64,000 nt of DNA from Rana temporaria. Taxonomy: Eukaryota; Chordata; Amphibia; Anura; Ranidae. The DNA is taken from the NCBI RefSeq assembly GCF_905171775.1, contig NC_053489.1:247067231-247131230 (forward strand), in the 5' to 3' direction. The position numbers and the translations under genes were made by a program. This document shows positions 48,480 through 60,596 of this stretch, piece after piece (position 1 is the stretch's first letter; every line of letters starts with the position of its first letter). A model generated the notes under the pieces. It ran no database searches, was not told where the DNA came from, and was given only the letters and a program-made list of their open reading frames with translations.

Positions 48480-49165
48480 GGGGGTTTTGGACTAATGTCA
48501 TGTACCTTACCAGAGGCCGAAGTGCTGAGAGGGCTTCCCTTGCGACTAAGTGAAGAACGCCCCCTGGAGGTGACACAGGGGGTGCTATGCCCAGAGATGC
48601 AGGGGTTGCCAGCTGCGACTTGCTGAGTAGATGTTGGAGATCAGCTGTAGACCAGGATACGTAGTCAGGCAGGGGTACCACGGAAGTACCAGATGAGGTG
48701 GGCTGGCAGGAAAACCCAGGGGCGGAGTCAGGAGCCGAGCCGGTAGTCATACACAGGAAGCAGGAAGTAACTGGAGCAGGTCAGAAGGCAAGCCGAGGTC
48801 ATACACTGGAACAAGCAGACAGGAACAGGACAAAGGATAAACCGAGAGACAAGCCGGGGGTCATGCACGGAGAAGTCTGGTCAGGCAAGCCGGGTCGTCA
48901 ACAGGTACACAGGAAAACAGGAACAAGAGCTCAGGATCACACAAAGGCTGAAGATCATGCAGCAGTTGGTCACTGCTGCAGCAAGCTTTAAATAGGGCAC
49001 TGACGCCAGAAGTCCCGCCCACATTGCCTGCGTACTGGTGCGCGCGCATGCGCAGTGAAGAATACTGAATTCACAGAGTTGTTGCTCGTGTGCGCGCTAA
49101 TGCGCGTGTGTGCGCACATCTGTGCGTCTGCGCGCGCATGCGCATTGTGCTCGTTGGTCCGTGCA
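48480..49165. repeat. GC-rich repeat with recurring 'AGGCAAGCCGnGGTCAT' motif
   Basis: The motif AAGGCAAGCCGAGGTCATAC (~48786) recurs as GACAAGCCGGGGGTCATGCA (48849) and CAGGCAAGCCGGGTCGTCAA (48883), interleaved with CAGGAACAGGA-type purine runs. A CpG and CGCGCGCATGCGC-rich block follows (49035-49150). Probably a frog dispersed repeat; class unknown. Confidence 0.45.
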
Positions 49166-49541
49166 GGACAGGTCTGTTAATTCTTCCATGGTTGGTTCTC
49201 TGACAACTAATAGTCCAGGTGGTAGCCGTTTCCATTGCTTAGCATGAACAATTGACAGATTCCCCTTGTGTTAGAAGAACCTGTTGAATGGTCTTGCTTT
49301 TGTCAACATTTTATATCTGAGATAAGATTTGTCACAAGGTGGATGTTAAATTGTATGTTCTTGAATATTTAAAATCTACTTCAGATTGGAGAAAAGTTTT
49401 CTTTTCAATTAGTTCTGGTGACCTCATAAAAAGGAAAAAGCCTCCATAAGCACAATGGTCACATGGGTCAAGCTTGCCATTTAGGGAATCATTTTAGCTT
49501 GTGTTGCCTTTTGGAATTATGACCTTATTTTGGCTCGATTG
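49166..49541. other. Intergenic, nothing recognised
   Basis: No coding or repeat structure could be supported. Confidence 0.4.
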
Positions 49542-49965
49542 TAAAGCCTCGTCAACACGATCGGATCTTCCGCAGACAAAGTGTCGGACTTTTGTCCGAA
49601 GGGCGATGGCCAGGAATTTATCTTGCATACAAAGGTCAAAGAATTGTCGGCCAACAAACATGAACGTAGTGACGTACTACATGATTTTTCAGCTCTTTAG
49701 CACCCCCCTATGGGCACCTTCTGCTAATGTCATGTTTGGTGGGCATTGCTTCCGAACAAGCGTGTTTGTACTTGTGTACACACGATTGGAAAATCCAACA
49801 ACAGACCATTGTCCACGGCAAATTTTAAAGCCTGCCTTTCAACATTTGTCTGCGCAAAATCGACAACAATTGTCTGATGGAGCTTACAAACGGTCGTATT
49901 TTCCGCCAACAGGCTGTCAAAACACAATTCCCGTCAGAAAATCTGATTGTGTGTATGAGGCTTTA
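49542..49965. mobile_element. MITE, 'TAAAGCCTCGTnnACACGATCGGA' ends
   Basis: The left end TAAAGCCTCGTCAACACGAT and right end ATTGTGTGTATGAGGCTTTA are inverted. A second copy lies at 59739-60154; both contain the TTTGTCGGAA/TTCCGACAAA family of motifs. No coding capacity. Confidence 0.7.
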
Positions 49966-49979
49966 ATCTCCTCTTCTGA

Positions 49980-50459
49980 GGCCCCATACACACGATAGAA
50001 TCTATCCGCAGATAAATCCCATCGAATGGGTTTCAGCGGATAGATTCTATGGTGTGTACACTCCGGCGGATATTTATCCACGGATATTTCCGAATTCCAG
50101 CAGATAAATATTTGTCGACATGCACAGAATATCTATCTGCTGGAATCGGATCCCACGGATGGATCCGCTCGTCTGTACAGACTCACCGGATCCATCCGTC
50201 CAAAGGGATTCCCCGCACGCGTCGTAATGATTTGACGCATGCGTGGAATTCCTTATATGACAGCGTCACGCCCGTCGCCGCGTCATAATCGCGGCGACGG
50301 CGCGACACGTCATCGCCAGAGGATTTCGGCGCGGATTTCAATGCGATGGTGTGTACACGCCATCGCATAGAAATCTGCTGAAATCCTCGAGAGGATTTAT
50401 CCGCGGATACGGTCCGCTGGACCGTATCCGCGGATAAATCCTCTCGTGTGTATGGGGCC
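49980..50459. mobile_element. 480-bp palindromic MITE with 3-bp duplication
   Basis: Ends GGCCCCATACACACGA and TCGTGTGTATGGGGCC, flanked by TGA at 49977-49979 and 50460-50462. It has inner inverted blocks around ATCCGCGGAT and TCCAGCAGATAAATATT. The 3-bp duplication suggests a PIF/Harbinger-type element. Confidence 0.75.
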
Positions 50460-50462
50460 TGA

Positions 50463-51499
50463 GAAGGCCTGTTGATTGGACTTTCGGAGCTGTCACATGA
50501 GTTTGGACAAATACATTTCTCTTCGGACAAGCTTTTCCTTGCAAGGAATGTATTAAATATCAGTGTGAAAAGATGGGAGTTTGTCATAACTATTGGCTTA
50601 AAGATGCAAGTTATGGGAGCACATTAGATTCAGCCAATAACACGCTCTGAAAGCCTGCATCTTTAATGACTTGGAATGTATTTATACCGAAAGCTTTTTA
50701 AAATTTTTATAAAGGTTAAAACCCCTGGCAGGTTTTAATGCTATCTGGGGCTTAATTTGTGAAATGTAGGGGTCAATTCACTAAGAGATAAATACTGCAT
50801 TCACTTTTTAGTTAAATTATGTGTTATTTTTGGCGTTGTTTTTTTTTCGCAACTTTTCTTTGCAGGCTAACACTGCACCAGAAGGCACACAGCAATGTTG
50901 TGAAACTATGAACACATTCTGGGGCGCTTTCATTCACAAAACGATTTCCCTTTGATGAAATGTTACATTTTTTAATTCCTGAGCTCAGAGAAAAACATTT
51001 TCACACTGATACATTGTATAGTTTTAATTTCCTGCCCAGTGCAGAGTTCTTGTTATTTTGTAAATGTCTATAATAACACCAGCAAACACCAGATGATAAA
51101 TTATAACAATGTTTTTTTTTTTTTTTAACTGAATTGACTTTAATAATTTATCAATTTTTTTTTTGCGGTATTTATCTCACTATTTTACCAAATGTGCAGT
51201 ATTTATCTCACATTCAATATTTTACTTTGCGAAGCATATGCTTTTTGTTAAAGTAGAAACTGTCTATTGTATAAAAATGAAGTGCCCTTTAGGAAGCATC
51301 CAGACCTGAGAATGTACCGAATGCACCTGAACTAGGCAACAAACAATTTGATGGTAAATGAAGTAAGTATATTATAGCAAATGCATGAATGAATACAAAA
51401 ATAATTATACAGACATAAGGGAACTATAAGATATAAACGTTCAATTACTCACTAACTGGCACTTAAAAGCTAAATTGAACTATGGTGCAACTAGAGTCT
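50463..51499. other. Intergenic, A/T-rich
   Basis: No exon or firm repeat. ~50763-50830 and ~51120-51240 share TAAATACTGCATT / GCAGTATTTATCTCAC-type text in opposite orientation, so 50763-51240 may be an old MITE with GGTCAATTCACTAAGAGATA at its left end. Confidence 0.35.
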
Positions 51500-52251
51500 C
51501 TAGGGGCCAGAACCACAGAAGAATTACGCCGGCGTATCTATTGATACGCCGGCGTAATTTCAAATTTTGCGCGTCGTATCTTTGTTTTGTATCTACAAAA
51601 CAAGATACGACTGCATCTCGGATCGATCCGACAGGCGTACGTCTTAGTACGCCGTCGGATCGTAGATGCATTTTTTCCGCCGGCCGCTAGGTGGCGTTTC
51701 CGTCGAATTCCGCATCGAGTATGCAAATTAGCTATTTATGGCGATCCACGAACGTACGTTCAGCCGGCGCATTTTTTTACGTCGTTTGCGTTCGGCTTTT
51801 TCCGGAGTATAGTTAAACCTGCTATTATGAGGCGTACTCAATGTTAAGTATGGCCGTCGTTCCCGCCTCACATTTTGAATTGTTTTACGTCGCTTGCGTA
51901 AGTCGTTCGCGAATAGGGATTTGCGTAGAATGACGTCACCGTCTTAACCATTGGCTTGTTCTGGTTTAATTTCGAGCATGCGCACTGGGATACCCCCACG
52001 GACGGCGCATGCGGCGTTAAAAAAAACGTTGTTTACGTCGTCGGGTCACGACGTATTTACATAAAACACGACCCCATTACATCCATTTGAATTCCGCGCC
52101 CTTACGCCGCCAAAGATACACTACGCCGCCGAAACTTACAGGGCAAATTCTTTAAGGATTCGGAAAAAAAAAAAGTTAATGCAGCGTAGTGTATCTTAAA
52201 TACGCTGCGCCTCGCGGAAAAGATGCGCGGAGGTACGTGGATCTGCCCCTA
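51500..52251. mobile_element. ~750-bp CpG-rich MITE
   Basis: CTAGGGGCCAGAACCACAG at the left and GTGGATCTGCCCCTAG at the right form imperfect inverted ends. It is dense in CG, with the inner inverted pair TACGCCGGCGTATC/GATACGCCGGCGTA. It shares motifs (CATCGNGTATGCAAATTAG) with the MITE at 37965. Confidence 0.6.
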
Positions 52252-52383
52252 GATCTGCATCAACTAACTTAGAAGGATAAAAGAGTTCTTGTGTGCACAT
52301 TATACATACAACCCCAGCAGCAGGCCAAAGTATGCAAGTCTAGTGTATTGGGTACCCCTTGAAGGAATACAATTACCTGGCAC

Positions 52384-52654
52384 CATAGGCGTGTGCACAG
52401 GGTGTGCAAGGTGTGCCTAGGCACACCCTAAACACCCCTGTTTAGTGCAGATCCCCCCTGTTTAAACCCTTGATATTTCACCAAACCCCCCTAATGGGGC
52501 TCCTAAAAAATGCCCTACTGGCACCAAACTCTGTCCTACTGACATCGTCCACTGCTTTACTGCCACAGTCAGTATATATACACATGCACACACACGCATA
52601 TGTGTTTGAGCCTTGGGGTGCACACCCTAATGCAATAAGCTGCGCACACCTATG
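52384..52654. mobile_element. 271-bp hAT MITE
   Basis: Ends CATAGGCGTGTGCACA and TGCGCACACCTATG, 8-bp duplication CCTGGCAC (52376-52383 and 52655-52662). Non-coding; a probable fragment of the family lies at ~26849. Confidence 0.9.
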
Positions 52655-52662
52655 CCTGGCAC

Positions 52663-54012
52663 CCAATGGGTAATGTTGGAAGGCTTTCGGTGGGGCTCTT
52701 CTTTAGGAAGTGCACTGTCCCTTTAAGAGTGTTGTACGTGGATGTGATTAAGCGATTAAGAGAGAGCAGTCTCTATTGCATTTACTGTGTATGGCAAGAG
52801 ATTAAGAGGTGTAGCTCGGCTCATCACCCCAGACGAAGGACTTGTTTGGCTCTAATGGCTTGGTGGCCAGCAGATTCCAAAAGTCAGGTACCAGATCCTC
52901 ACACAGGGATGCAGTTTGTCAGCTCCAATCCTGGAGGCAAAGTGACTTTCTCCCTCAAGCTCAGTCTTTGAAGGCCGCTCTGGAAGACTCATATGCAGGT
53001 CCGTCCCCTATTTCTGGTAGAGGTGAGCAGGCACCGCAACAGGTCTTCTTAGCTCTTCTTCTGATGGCTCTGGTCCCAGGAGATTGAGAGCACAGGCCCT
53101 ATCTCTAGGATGCACTCTCCCCTCTCCTGGCTAGACTGACTCAATATCCAACAATTTGCCTGGGAAAATGGTGAACCCCTCCTCCTGATACAAGGGCTTG
53201 TGAGAATTTAAGTCCGGTAGCCATTAGTCTCCATTCACTAGCATTGCCCAACTCATCCTTTAAGACTACAGCTCCCATAATCCTTGGCTTTTGAACATTC
53301 ATTCTTTCTAATTCTCCTATTGGATCTTATCCTCTCACTCTCTAATTGGGTCTGATTCTGCACTGCAGAAGGGAGGGGGGAGAAAAGAACAAGCAGGAAA
53401 TTATACAGAGATGCTCTGCACAGATCCTGCAGGTGCTTGAGTGGGGAAGTGAACCGCACACAGAGACACAGAGTCCCAGCGCTGCACAACCACTCTGTAC
53501 AGTTCACAGCTGCTCTGTGATTCATATAGAGGACCAGAGGAGGGGTGGAGCAGAGGGAAAACGTTTTGAAGGGTATAGACCTGCTTTAATCCCCCAAATT
53601 GATGTGCATCAAAAAATAATACTGATCTTCAACTTGTGGATCCATGAATGTCACATCCAACAACTTCTTGTGCACTATTTAAGAGTCTGCTCACCTTGGA
53701 AGTGACCTCTGATGTGACACTCCAGATGACGTCATTACGACGAAACCGGTCGAGCGGACACACGCTGTCCACACACACTTCCGCGGTTCATATACATCGC
53801 TTGTTTTGACATTGTTAAATGTGAGCACCCAGAGTTTTAATCAATAAAAACACGTTATTTGTTACGGTATCACACTATTTGGGCATATTTCTTCTCTTCG
53901 AGCCTAACACTGGAAAGAGCCATACAGGGGGACAGAGCTTTGCCAGAGTGCAGCACAGGGCATACACTGTGGATGCTTTCTACCCCAGGAGGGGGTCTTG
54001 ATCTGGTGAGTG
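52663..54012. other. Intergenic, with a repeat at ~53580-53900
   Basis: 52663-53570 holds no recognised exon. 53721-53756 has a CAGATGA ... CGAAACCGGTC arrangement resembling the decayed hammerhead-like motifs at 23816 and 46203. It is followed by AATAAA at 53843, suggesting the 3' part of a retroelement or SINE-like repeat. Confidence 0.35.
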
Positions 54013-54020
54013 CGGGCTAC

Positions 54021-55172
54021 TAGGCATGTGCAATTTTTTAAGTTACGAATACGTTTTCCGTCATTTTTCGTTATTTTAGTTGATTCGTTAACATACGAAT
54101 GAACGAATGGTTTAGCGCAATTAATAACGAATAACGATATTTTCAAAATAACGAATATGGAAAACAACGAAGATACGAAAGAAGAAAGAAACGAAAACAT
54201 AGAAACAACGAAAATACCGAACCCAAAAAAAAAAAATAATTACGAAAAACAAAATGAACGAAAATGCAAACTTACTAATATTCGAAGACCGAAAAGAAAA
54301 CGAAATGCCGAACAAAGACTAAAAAACGAAAATCAAAACTAACGAAAAATAAATTACGGATCTTCGGAAAACTGAAATGAAAACAACGAAAATACAAAAT
54401 AATGTAAATTAGCTTTCGTTAGTACTGAAATATTTCTGACCAATAGCCACTGAGCGCTGTCCCTTTCCTCTGAAGAGGTTTGTTCCTTCCCCCAATGAGC
54501 TTCTTTCTCATTACCTCCTGGCTCATTGTGTCTTTTTCTGTGTTAGACTGCAGTGCATCTACTTTCTAGATTTGTATTTGTAATATCTGACATATTTTAG
54601 TTTTCTTCTACGTCAGACTTCATTCTAGACAGGGTGTGTGTGCTAACTAAGACAGTCAAGTCAATCACAGTAAAATCCGAATTACAAAATTACGACGAGT
54701 AGTGTGTCGAATAAACGTAAAATGTATTCTAACAGAATTACGAATGCAATAAAATCTACAAAAGTACGTTTTTACAATCAAAGGAAATTAGACATGAAAA
54801 TACGAATGATCATAAAGCAACGAAAATATATTTCTTTACGAAAATACGAATGCGGCATGATGGAAAATATAATATAAATACGAATAACAAAACAACGAAA
54901 ATTAAACTAACGTAAAAACGAAGGAACGAATAAAATCATTTTAAAAATACGAACGCGGCAGAATACAAAATATAACGAAAATACGAATCTCGATTCAACG
55001 AAAAATAAACTAACAGAAAAAAACAGAAAACGGAAAAAAGAGTGTTACGAAAATACTAAAGAGTACGAATACGATAACTAACGTCTTACGAAATTACGAC
55101 TCGTTACGAATCACGATAAACGAACAGAAACGAAACAGAAATAAACGAAAATTTTTGCTGTGCACATGTCTA
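54021..55172. mobile_element. hAT-type element made of ACGAAAAT-like low-complexity sequence
   Basis: Ends TAGGCATGTGCA and TGCACATGTCTA, 8-bp duplication CGGGCTAC (54013-54020 and 55173-55180). Most of the 1.15 kb interior is a degenerate mixture of ACGAA, ACGAAAAT and ATACGAA on the plus strand, with TTCGTTA at the left end. It shares the TIR with 39925-45919. No coding sequence. Confidence 0.88.
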
Positions 55173-55329
55173 CGGGCTACATCAGAGCACAGAGGAAGGG
55201 GACACAGAGTGGATCACAATAATAAGATTATTTAGAGTGGCACGCAGCACTTTGCATGGAACATACAGCACCTTTTTGGATTGCAGCATGAAGCATTCAA
55301 AGCCATAATTCAGCACTTTAACTGGTTAA

Positions 55330-56235
55330 CGCCCGCCACATGTACATGTACGTCCACAGAATGGCACGTACAGGCGAACATGTATGTCCCCGCCTTTCCG
55401 CGGGTCGGGGGTCCGATCGGGACCCCCCCCCCGATACATGCGGCGGTCGGTAACCCGCGGGGAGCGATCCGGGACGAGGGCGCGGCTATTCGTTTCTAGC
55501 CAGCCCTTGCGATCGCTCCCCGGGGCTGAAGAACGGGGAGAGCCGTATGTAAACACGGCTTCCCCGTGCTTCACTGTGGCGGCTGCATCGATCGAGTGAT
55601 CCTTTTTATAGGGAGACTCGGTCGATGACGTCAGACCTACAGCCACACCCCCCTACAGTTGTAAACACACACTAGGTGAACCCTAACTTCTACAGCGCCC
55701 CCTGTGGTTAACTCCCAAACTGCAACTGTCATTTTCACAGTAAACAATGCAATTTAAATGCATTTTTTTGCTGTGAAAATGACAATGGTCCCAAAAATGT
55801 GTCAAAATTGTCCGAAGTGTCCGCCATAATGTCGCAGTCATGAAAAAAATCGCGGATCGCCGCCATTAGTAGTAAAAAAAAAACGATATAATAAAAATGC
55901 AATAAAACTATCCCCTATTTTGTAAACGCTATAAATTTTGCGCAAACCAACCGATAAACGCTTATTGCGATTTTTTTTACCAAAAATAGGTAGAAGAATA
56001 CGTATCGGCCTAAACTGAGGGGAAAAATTGTCGCTATATTTTTGTTTATAGCGCAAAAAATAAAAACCGCAGAGGTGATCAAATACCACCAAAAGAAAGC
56101 TCTATTTGTGGGGAAAAAAGGACGCCAATTTTGTTTGGGAGCCATGTCGTACGACCGCGCAATTGTCTGTTAAAGCGACGCAGTGCCAAATCGCAAAACC
56201 TGGCCTGGGCATTTAGCTGCAAAATGGTCCGGGGC
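55330..56235. mobile_element. piggyBac-type non-autonomous element
   Basis: Bounded by TTAA (55326-55329 and 56236-56239) with ends CGCCCGCCACATG and ATGGTCCGGGGC. The interior includes CTGTGGTTAACTCCCAAACT and TTTTGTTTATAGCGCAAAAA. A second copy starts at 63781 and runs off the window. An abundant frog repeat type; no transposase frame. Confidence 0.8.
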
Positions 56236-56239
56236 TTAA

Positions 56240-56701
56240 GTGGATGTATGAAAAGTTATATGGACTAATTAGTCATATTTCTATATATTTTTATTATCCT
56301 TTATTTATGCACTTGTGAATTTTACATGTACACCTGCAAGCACTACAACTATATAAGGGAGGACACATCACTTATTATTATTATTTTCAAGGCATCTATT
56401 TTAATATTCATGTTATAATATCGCATACATATGCGTCATATATAATTTTCTATTTTTATATATATTTGTGATATCATATAGGTAGGCGCCAACACCTACT
56501 AATTTTTTCCTTTAATTTCATATCCCACTTTGGTGGAATACACATGTAGGGGCAGCCACTTTAGTTATTCTTCCTCTCTACACCATTGTACTAGAGGTCT
56601 TTCTTGCAGCATATATACCTACTATCCTTTCTTGCAGCACATATATTTTTTAAACTATTTTCTGTAGCGCGGGTTCATTTTTTCTTTTCAAGGTACACCT
56701 A
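56240..56701. other. Intergenic, A/T-rich
   Basis: No gene or firm repeat is visible. Confidence 0.4.
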
Positions 56702-56704
56702 TTA

Positions 56705-57159
56705 GGCTGCATTCACACCTGAGCATTTTGTTGCCTGAAGCGCGACGCTCCAAAACGCTAGAGGGGAAAAAATACATTATTCTCAATAGAGATGGTTCAC
56801 ATCTCCACTCCAAAACGCCTGACGCCGGATGCCTGACGCGAATCGGGCGTTTTGGGAGTTTTTGAGCGTTCGTATTTCCCATAGAAAGTAATTGAAACGT
56901 TTGATTCAAGCAACTAGAGCGACACCGAGCGTTTGGTACGGGCGTTTTGTCGCTTTAATCAATAGAACATTTCACCCAGGCAGAAGATAAATAAAATCTA
57001 CCAACATAGCAACAAGTGATGAAAATATGATAATTTATCCTATTGGCTAAAATAAAAAACGTTGAAGTACAAAAACATCGGACGATGCAAATGCGCAAAT
57101 ACGCATGATTACGCGCAAAAAAACGACCAAACACGCTACGCTCAGGTGTGAATGCAGCC
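56705..57159. mobile_element. PIF/Harbinger-type MITE
   Basis: Ends GGCTGCATTCACACCTGAGC and GCTCAGGTGTGAATGCAGCC are perfectly inverted over 20 bp, flanked by TTA (56702-56704 and 57160-57162), the canonical 3-bp Harbinger target. 455 bp, non-coding. Confidence 0.88.
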
Positions 57160-57162
57160 TTA

Positions 57163-57640
57163 GTCAATGTATGTAGGCATAGGACACACCCCTTGCCACG
57201 CCCCTTAAAGGAGAATTATAAAAAAAAAAAGGGATTGGTTAAACACACAAGTGTTTAATGAAAGGATGAAAGGTTTAATAACATTACGAAACACTTTTTG
57301 AAAGATAAAAAGTGCATTTTATATACAACTATGTAGATTAGACAAATGAGGAGGAAATAGGGACAGAGGGACATTGCTCCAAATCAGGGACATTTGGGAT
57401 ATATATATATATGCCAAATGTCCCTAAATGTCCCAAATCTCTGATATATATATATATATATATATACATATATATATACATAACTCGCAGAGATTTTGTT
57501 AAAACTGATGTTAAAACTGATACATGGTAATGACAGGGCTTCCAATTAAGAACGCCTGTCTTTTTTTTAACCACGACTTGATTTCCAATCAGGCACTAGT
57601 AGGGCAGCCCTGCCTGAAGGGCCCTCTGCCCTCTCTTCCG
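57163..57640. other. Intergenic with AT microsatellite
   Basis: AT repeats at ~57400-57412 and 57443-57476, around an inverted GGACATTTGG / CCAAATGTCC pair. No gene. Confidence 0.45.
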
Positions 57641-57649
57641 TAGCTACTT

Positions 57650-58110
57650 CCTGGAGCGCGCAATCTAGCTTGTGCGCTTTGACGTCGCATAGTTTCATTT
57701 GAGTGACGTGCGAACTGACCAATGGAATCCCACATCGGGCGGGACCTGACGCCGAACTTGTTCACCCATTGACGGAGGCTGGGATGACGTAATGCGTAAT
57801 GGTGTGAGGCTGAGCTGCACCGCGCTGCACGTCCATGCTCGGCATAGCCGGGACCAGCTCATAAAGGGTCAACAGCGGCCGAGACCCGGACAGCGTGACG
57901 TCACAGGTGAGACGGGGGCGTTGACGTCACGGAGTGGGGTCACAGGTGAGACGTGGGGGAGGGGGTATGACCCAGACAGAAATCACTTATATGTACATCC
58001 CCGCCTAACACGTCCGTGTCGTAAGGCTGCGGGGAGATTAGATCGGCACGGATGGGCGAATGGATCGTAGCTGAGGGGGGAGGGATGGGACTGTAGCGTC
58101 ACCGAACACC
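57650..58110 (+). promoter_or_regulatory. CpG-rich candidate promoter and first exon of the next gene
   Basis: A CpG-dense interval not bounded by inverted repeats, unlike the CpG-rich MITEs nearby. It contains a CCAAT box (GACCAATGG, 57718), CRE-like sites (TGACGTAA at 57785, TGACGTCAC at ~57897 and ~57922) and CAG|GTGAG splice-donor-like sites at 57906/57907 and 57945/57946. It could hold a 5' non-coding exon on the plus strand. In mammals CHD8 lies downstream of RAB2B in the same orientation, so CHD8 is a candidate by synteny only; no coding exon is visible. Confidence 0.45.
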
Positions 58111-58276
58111 GGCGGAGCCCTTAGTCACCGTTCACTCCCAGCACTGTATGATGGGAACTGTACGGCTTTGTCTGTAATATGAGCTTCTTATCTGGGACTT
58201 CTGTCCTCTACATCTCCACGGATGTTCTCCAGCAGTGCCCCCTGGATTGTATAGTGCCCATACCCTGGTGGGGAAA

Positions 58277-58468
58277 CCTAAGATTGCCACCTCGTCCCTT
58301 TAAACCCAAACGCATATTAATGACACAGGTTCTAATCAATAAACAGGTTCTGGGGCTGATTACGGTGGTAATTAAACTCACTTGGTGCCTTATCTGCATT
58401 AAAATAGCCCCAGAACCTGTGTAATTCATGTGTGTTCAGGTTTAAAGGGACGAGGTGCCAACCCTAAA
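58277..58468. mobile_element. Short palindromic MITE
   Basis: CCACCTCGTCCCTTTAAACC at the left matches, inverted, GGTTTAAAGGGACGAGGTGC at the right, with inner CACAGGTTCTNNNN / CCAGAACCTGTG. About 190 bp. The target duplication was not resolved. Confidence 0.65.
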
Positions 58469-58829
58469 GTCAACCACCCCTAGACCATGCCTATAGTAAA
58501 GCATTACTGAAGCTTTTTTATTAAAATAATAAACATCTTCTACTTACCTGCTCTGTGCTATACCCCAAACCTCCTTTTCTGGGATCCCCCATTGCCTATC
58601 GCTCCCATAGCAAGCTGCTTCCTATGGGTGTACTTGTGGGCTCGTGTCTCTATAGACATATGCAGTGCAGCCTTGCTTCTCACTGGCTGTGATTGACAGC
58701 AGCAGGAGCCAATGGCTCTGGCTGCTGCCTCCATGTCTAGTATGGAGGGAGAGAGCCTCTGCTCTTGGGCACAGCACTGGATCTAGATGGGGCTCAGGTA
58801 CGTATTGGGAGGGGGAAGCAACATTCGTA

Positions 58830-58873
<44 letters not shown>

Positions 58874-59738
58874 TTTTTAAGTATTTGTGAACCCATATAT
58901 AACAAAAACTGCCAGACCCTCTATTAGAGCCTGGCGTAGGACACTGCATTATTTGTTTATAAAAACGAGCATTGTAAATGCCTACTTAGGCCGGTCACAC
59001 GATTTGCGGCTGCTGTATGAATCTGATATATATGGCTTTTGCAGGAGGGGTCGAGATCTCCCTCTCACGTCAGCCGGAGAGCTCACATGGAGAGCTCAGC
59101 CTCTCCTGCAGTAGCCCTGGAAACTGGCCGAGAGTCGCGTGACTGGAGATCGTGCTAAATCCGTATTTGCAGTGCTTGTTTTTATAAAAGACTAATGCAG
59201 TGTGCTATGCCAGGCTATAAAAGGGGCCGACAGGGACAATTTAGAAAGTTCTATTTTACTAATAGTTGCGGGGGGACGGAGACACAGATGAGGGGGAGAG
59301 AGAAGAACTGAGAGCAGGGCTGTGTATGATAGAGGGACGCACTCTGACCACGGTGGTTAGGCTCGGCAGCCCTGACTACCGTGGTCGGTACAGAGAGGGG
59401 GATACAGGAAGTGGCAGGTTCAGGCAGGTTTTTTTTGTTTAAGGGGGCAGATTACACAACACAAGCACTGTGCTGTTTAATCTGCTTTAAGTGACCAGGA
59501 AATCTCATAGTTTTTTATTTAATTTTTACATTTTTTCTTTAATGCAGAGAATGCATTCCTCTTCGTTTTCAGCCAGGGAAGCTCCCCTGTTTGTCTCTGT
59601 TTAATCTTCAAAGGCTATGATGCTGCTCATGTGATGAGTTATGACACTAGCCATTGGATGGTTTGACAGTTTGGTTGAGAGCACAACCAATGTGACAGTT
59701 GCATTCCCAGCATGTGCCGGATATGTAACTGTTACTTT
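58469..59738. other. Intergenic/possible intron
   Basis: 58520-58800 repeats the family seen at ~270-960. A (TG)n tract lies at 58833-58870. 58910-59230 has inverted AAACGAGCATTGTAAATGCC ... GCAGTGCTTGTTTTTATAAA ends, another MITE-like unit. No coding exon. Confidence 0.4.
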
Positions 59739-60154
59739 TAAAATCTCGTACGCTCTCTCGGATTTTCCGACGGGAATTGTGCGATGGCAGGGTTTTATCG
59801 GAAAAAACGACCGTTTGTATGCTCCATCGGACAATTGTTGAAATTTCCGACAAATGTTTTATAGCATGCTTTCCGACAACAAATGTGTGTTTTTTGGATT
59901 TTCCGATCGCGTGTACACAAGTCTGTTGAAAAAAAATCCAAAGTACAAACACGCATGCTCCGAACCAATGCTCACCATAAGTCAACATTAGCAAAAGTTG
60001 CCCAAAGTGTGGCGCTGAAAAACCACATAGTTTTGTGTATGTTGGCTGAGAAAGTTCTGCCGTCTGTATGCATACAAAGTTCACGGCCAACGCCCTTCGC
60101 ACAAAATTCCACGGATTTATCTGATGGCAATCCAATCATGTGTACAAGGCTTTA
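59739..60154. mobile_element. MITE, second copy of the 49542 family
   Basis: TAAAATCTCGTACGCTCTCT at the left and ATCATGTGTACAAGGCTTTA at the right are diverged inverted ends. The interior shares the GACGGGAATTGTG motif with the first copy. Confidence 0.65.
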
Positions 60155-60221
60155 AATAGATGGGTTTCCGCATTAAGGTAAAAAAAAAAAGAGCCTTCAG
60201 AGCCACGTTAAGGGCTCATTC

Positions 60222-60596
60222 AGCCTGGGTTCACACTATTGCCAACACAGACATTGCATTGCAGATCACATGTGATGTCTGTGCGATGCGAATTCAGCCA
60301 TACAGTTTGTATGGCTGAACTTGCATTGCATTGTCACAAAAAGGCTGCAGGAACCGTATTTTTCCCGCACTGGAATCGGATTGCATGGGTTTTCACACCC
60401 ATGCAATCCGATTCCTGCCCGAATCCACAGTTCGCACTGCCATCTGTGAACCGATCTGGAGGTGTCATTAACTTTGTATTGACACTCGCAGCGGTTCGCA
60501 GAGGGAAGTGTGAACTGCCTGCGAGGGAGATGCGATGTGGGAACCCGCACTGGAATCGCGCTGGTTCCCGCATCACTACAGTGTGAACCGTGGCTC
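60222..60596. mobile_element. MITE, 'AGCCTGGGTTCACACT' ends
   Basis: AGCCTGGGTTCACACTATT and ACTACAGTGTGAACCGTGGCT are inverted, with inner blocks TGCATGGGTTTTCACACCCATGCA and GCACTGGAATC repeated inverted. About 375 bp, non-coding. Confidence 0.65.

Noticed and set aside
55384..55646. Overlapping open frames on both strands, considered coding
   Set aside because: They fall in the repetitive piggyBac-type element also present at 63781.
57650..58110. Firm annotation as CHD8
   Set aside because: Only mammalian gene order suggests it; no CHD8 coding exon is visible in the window.
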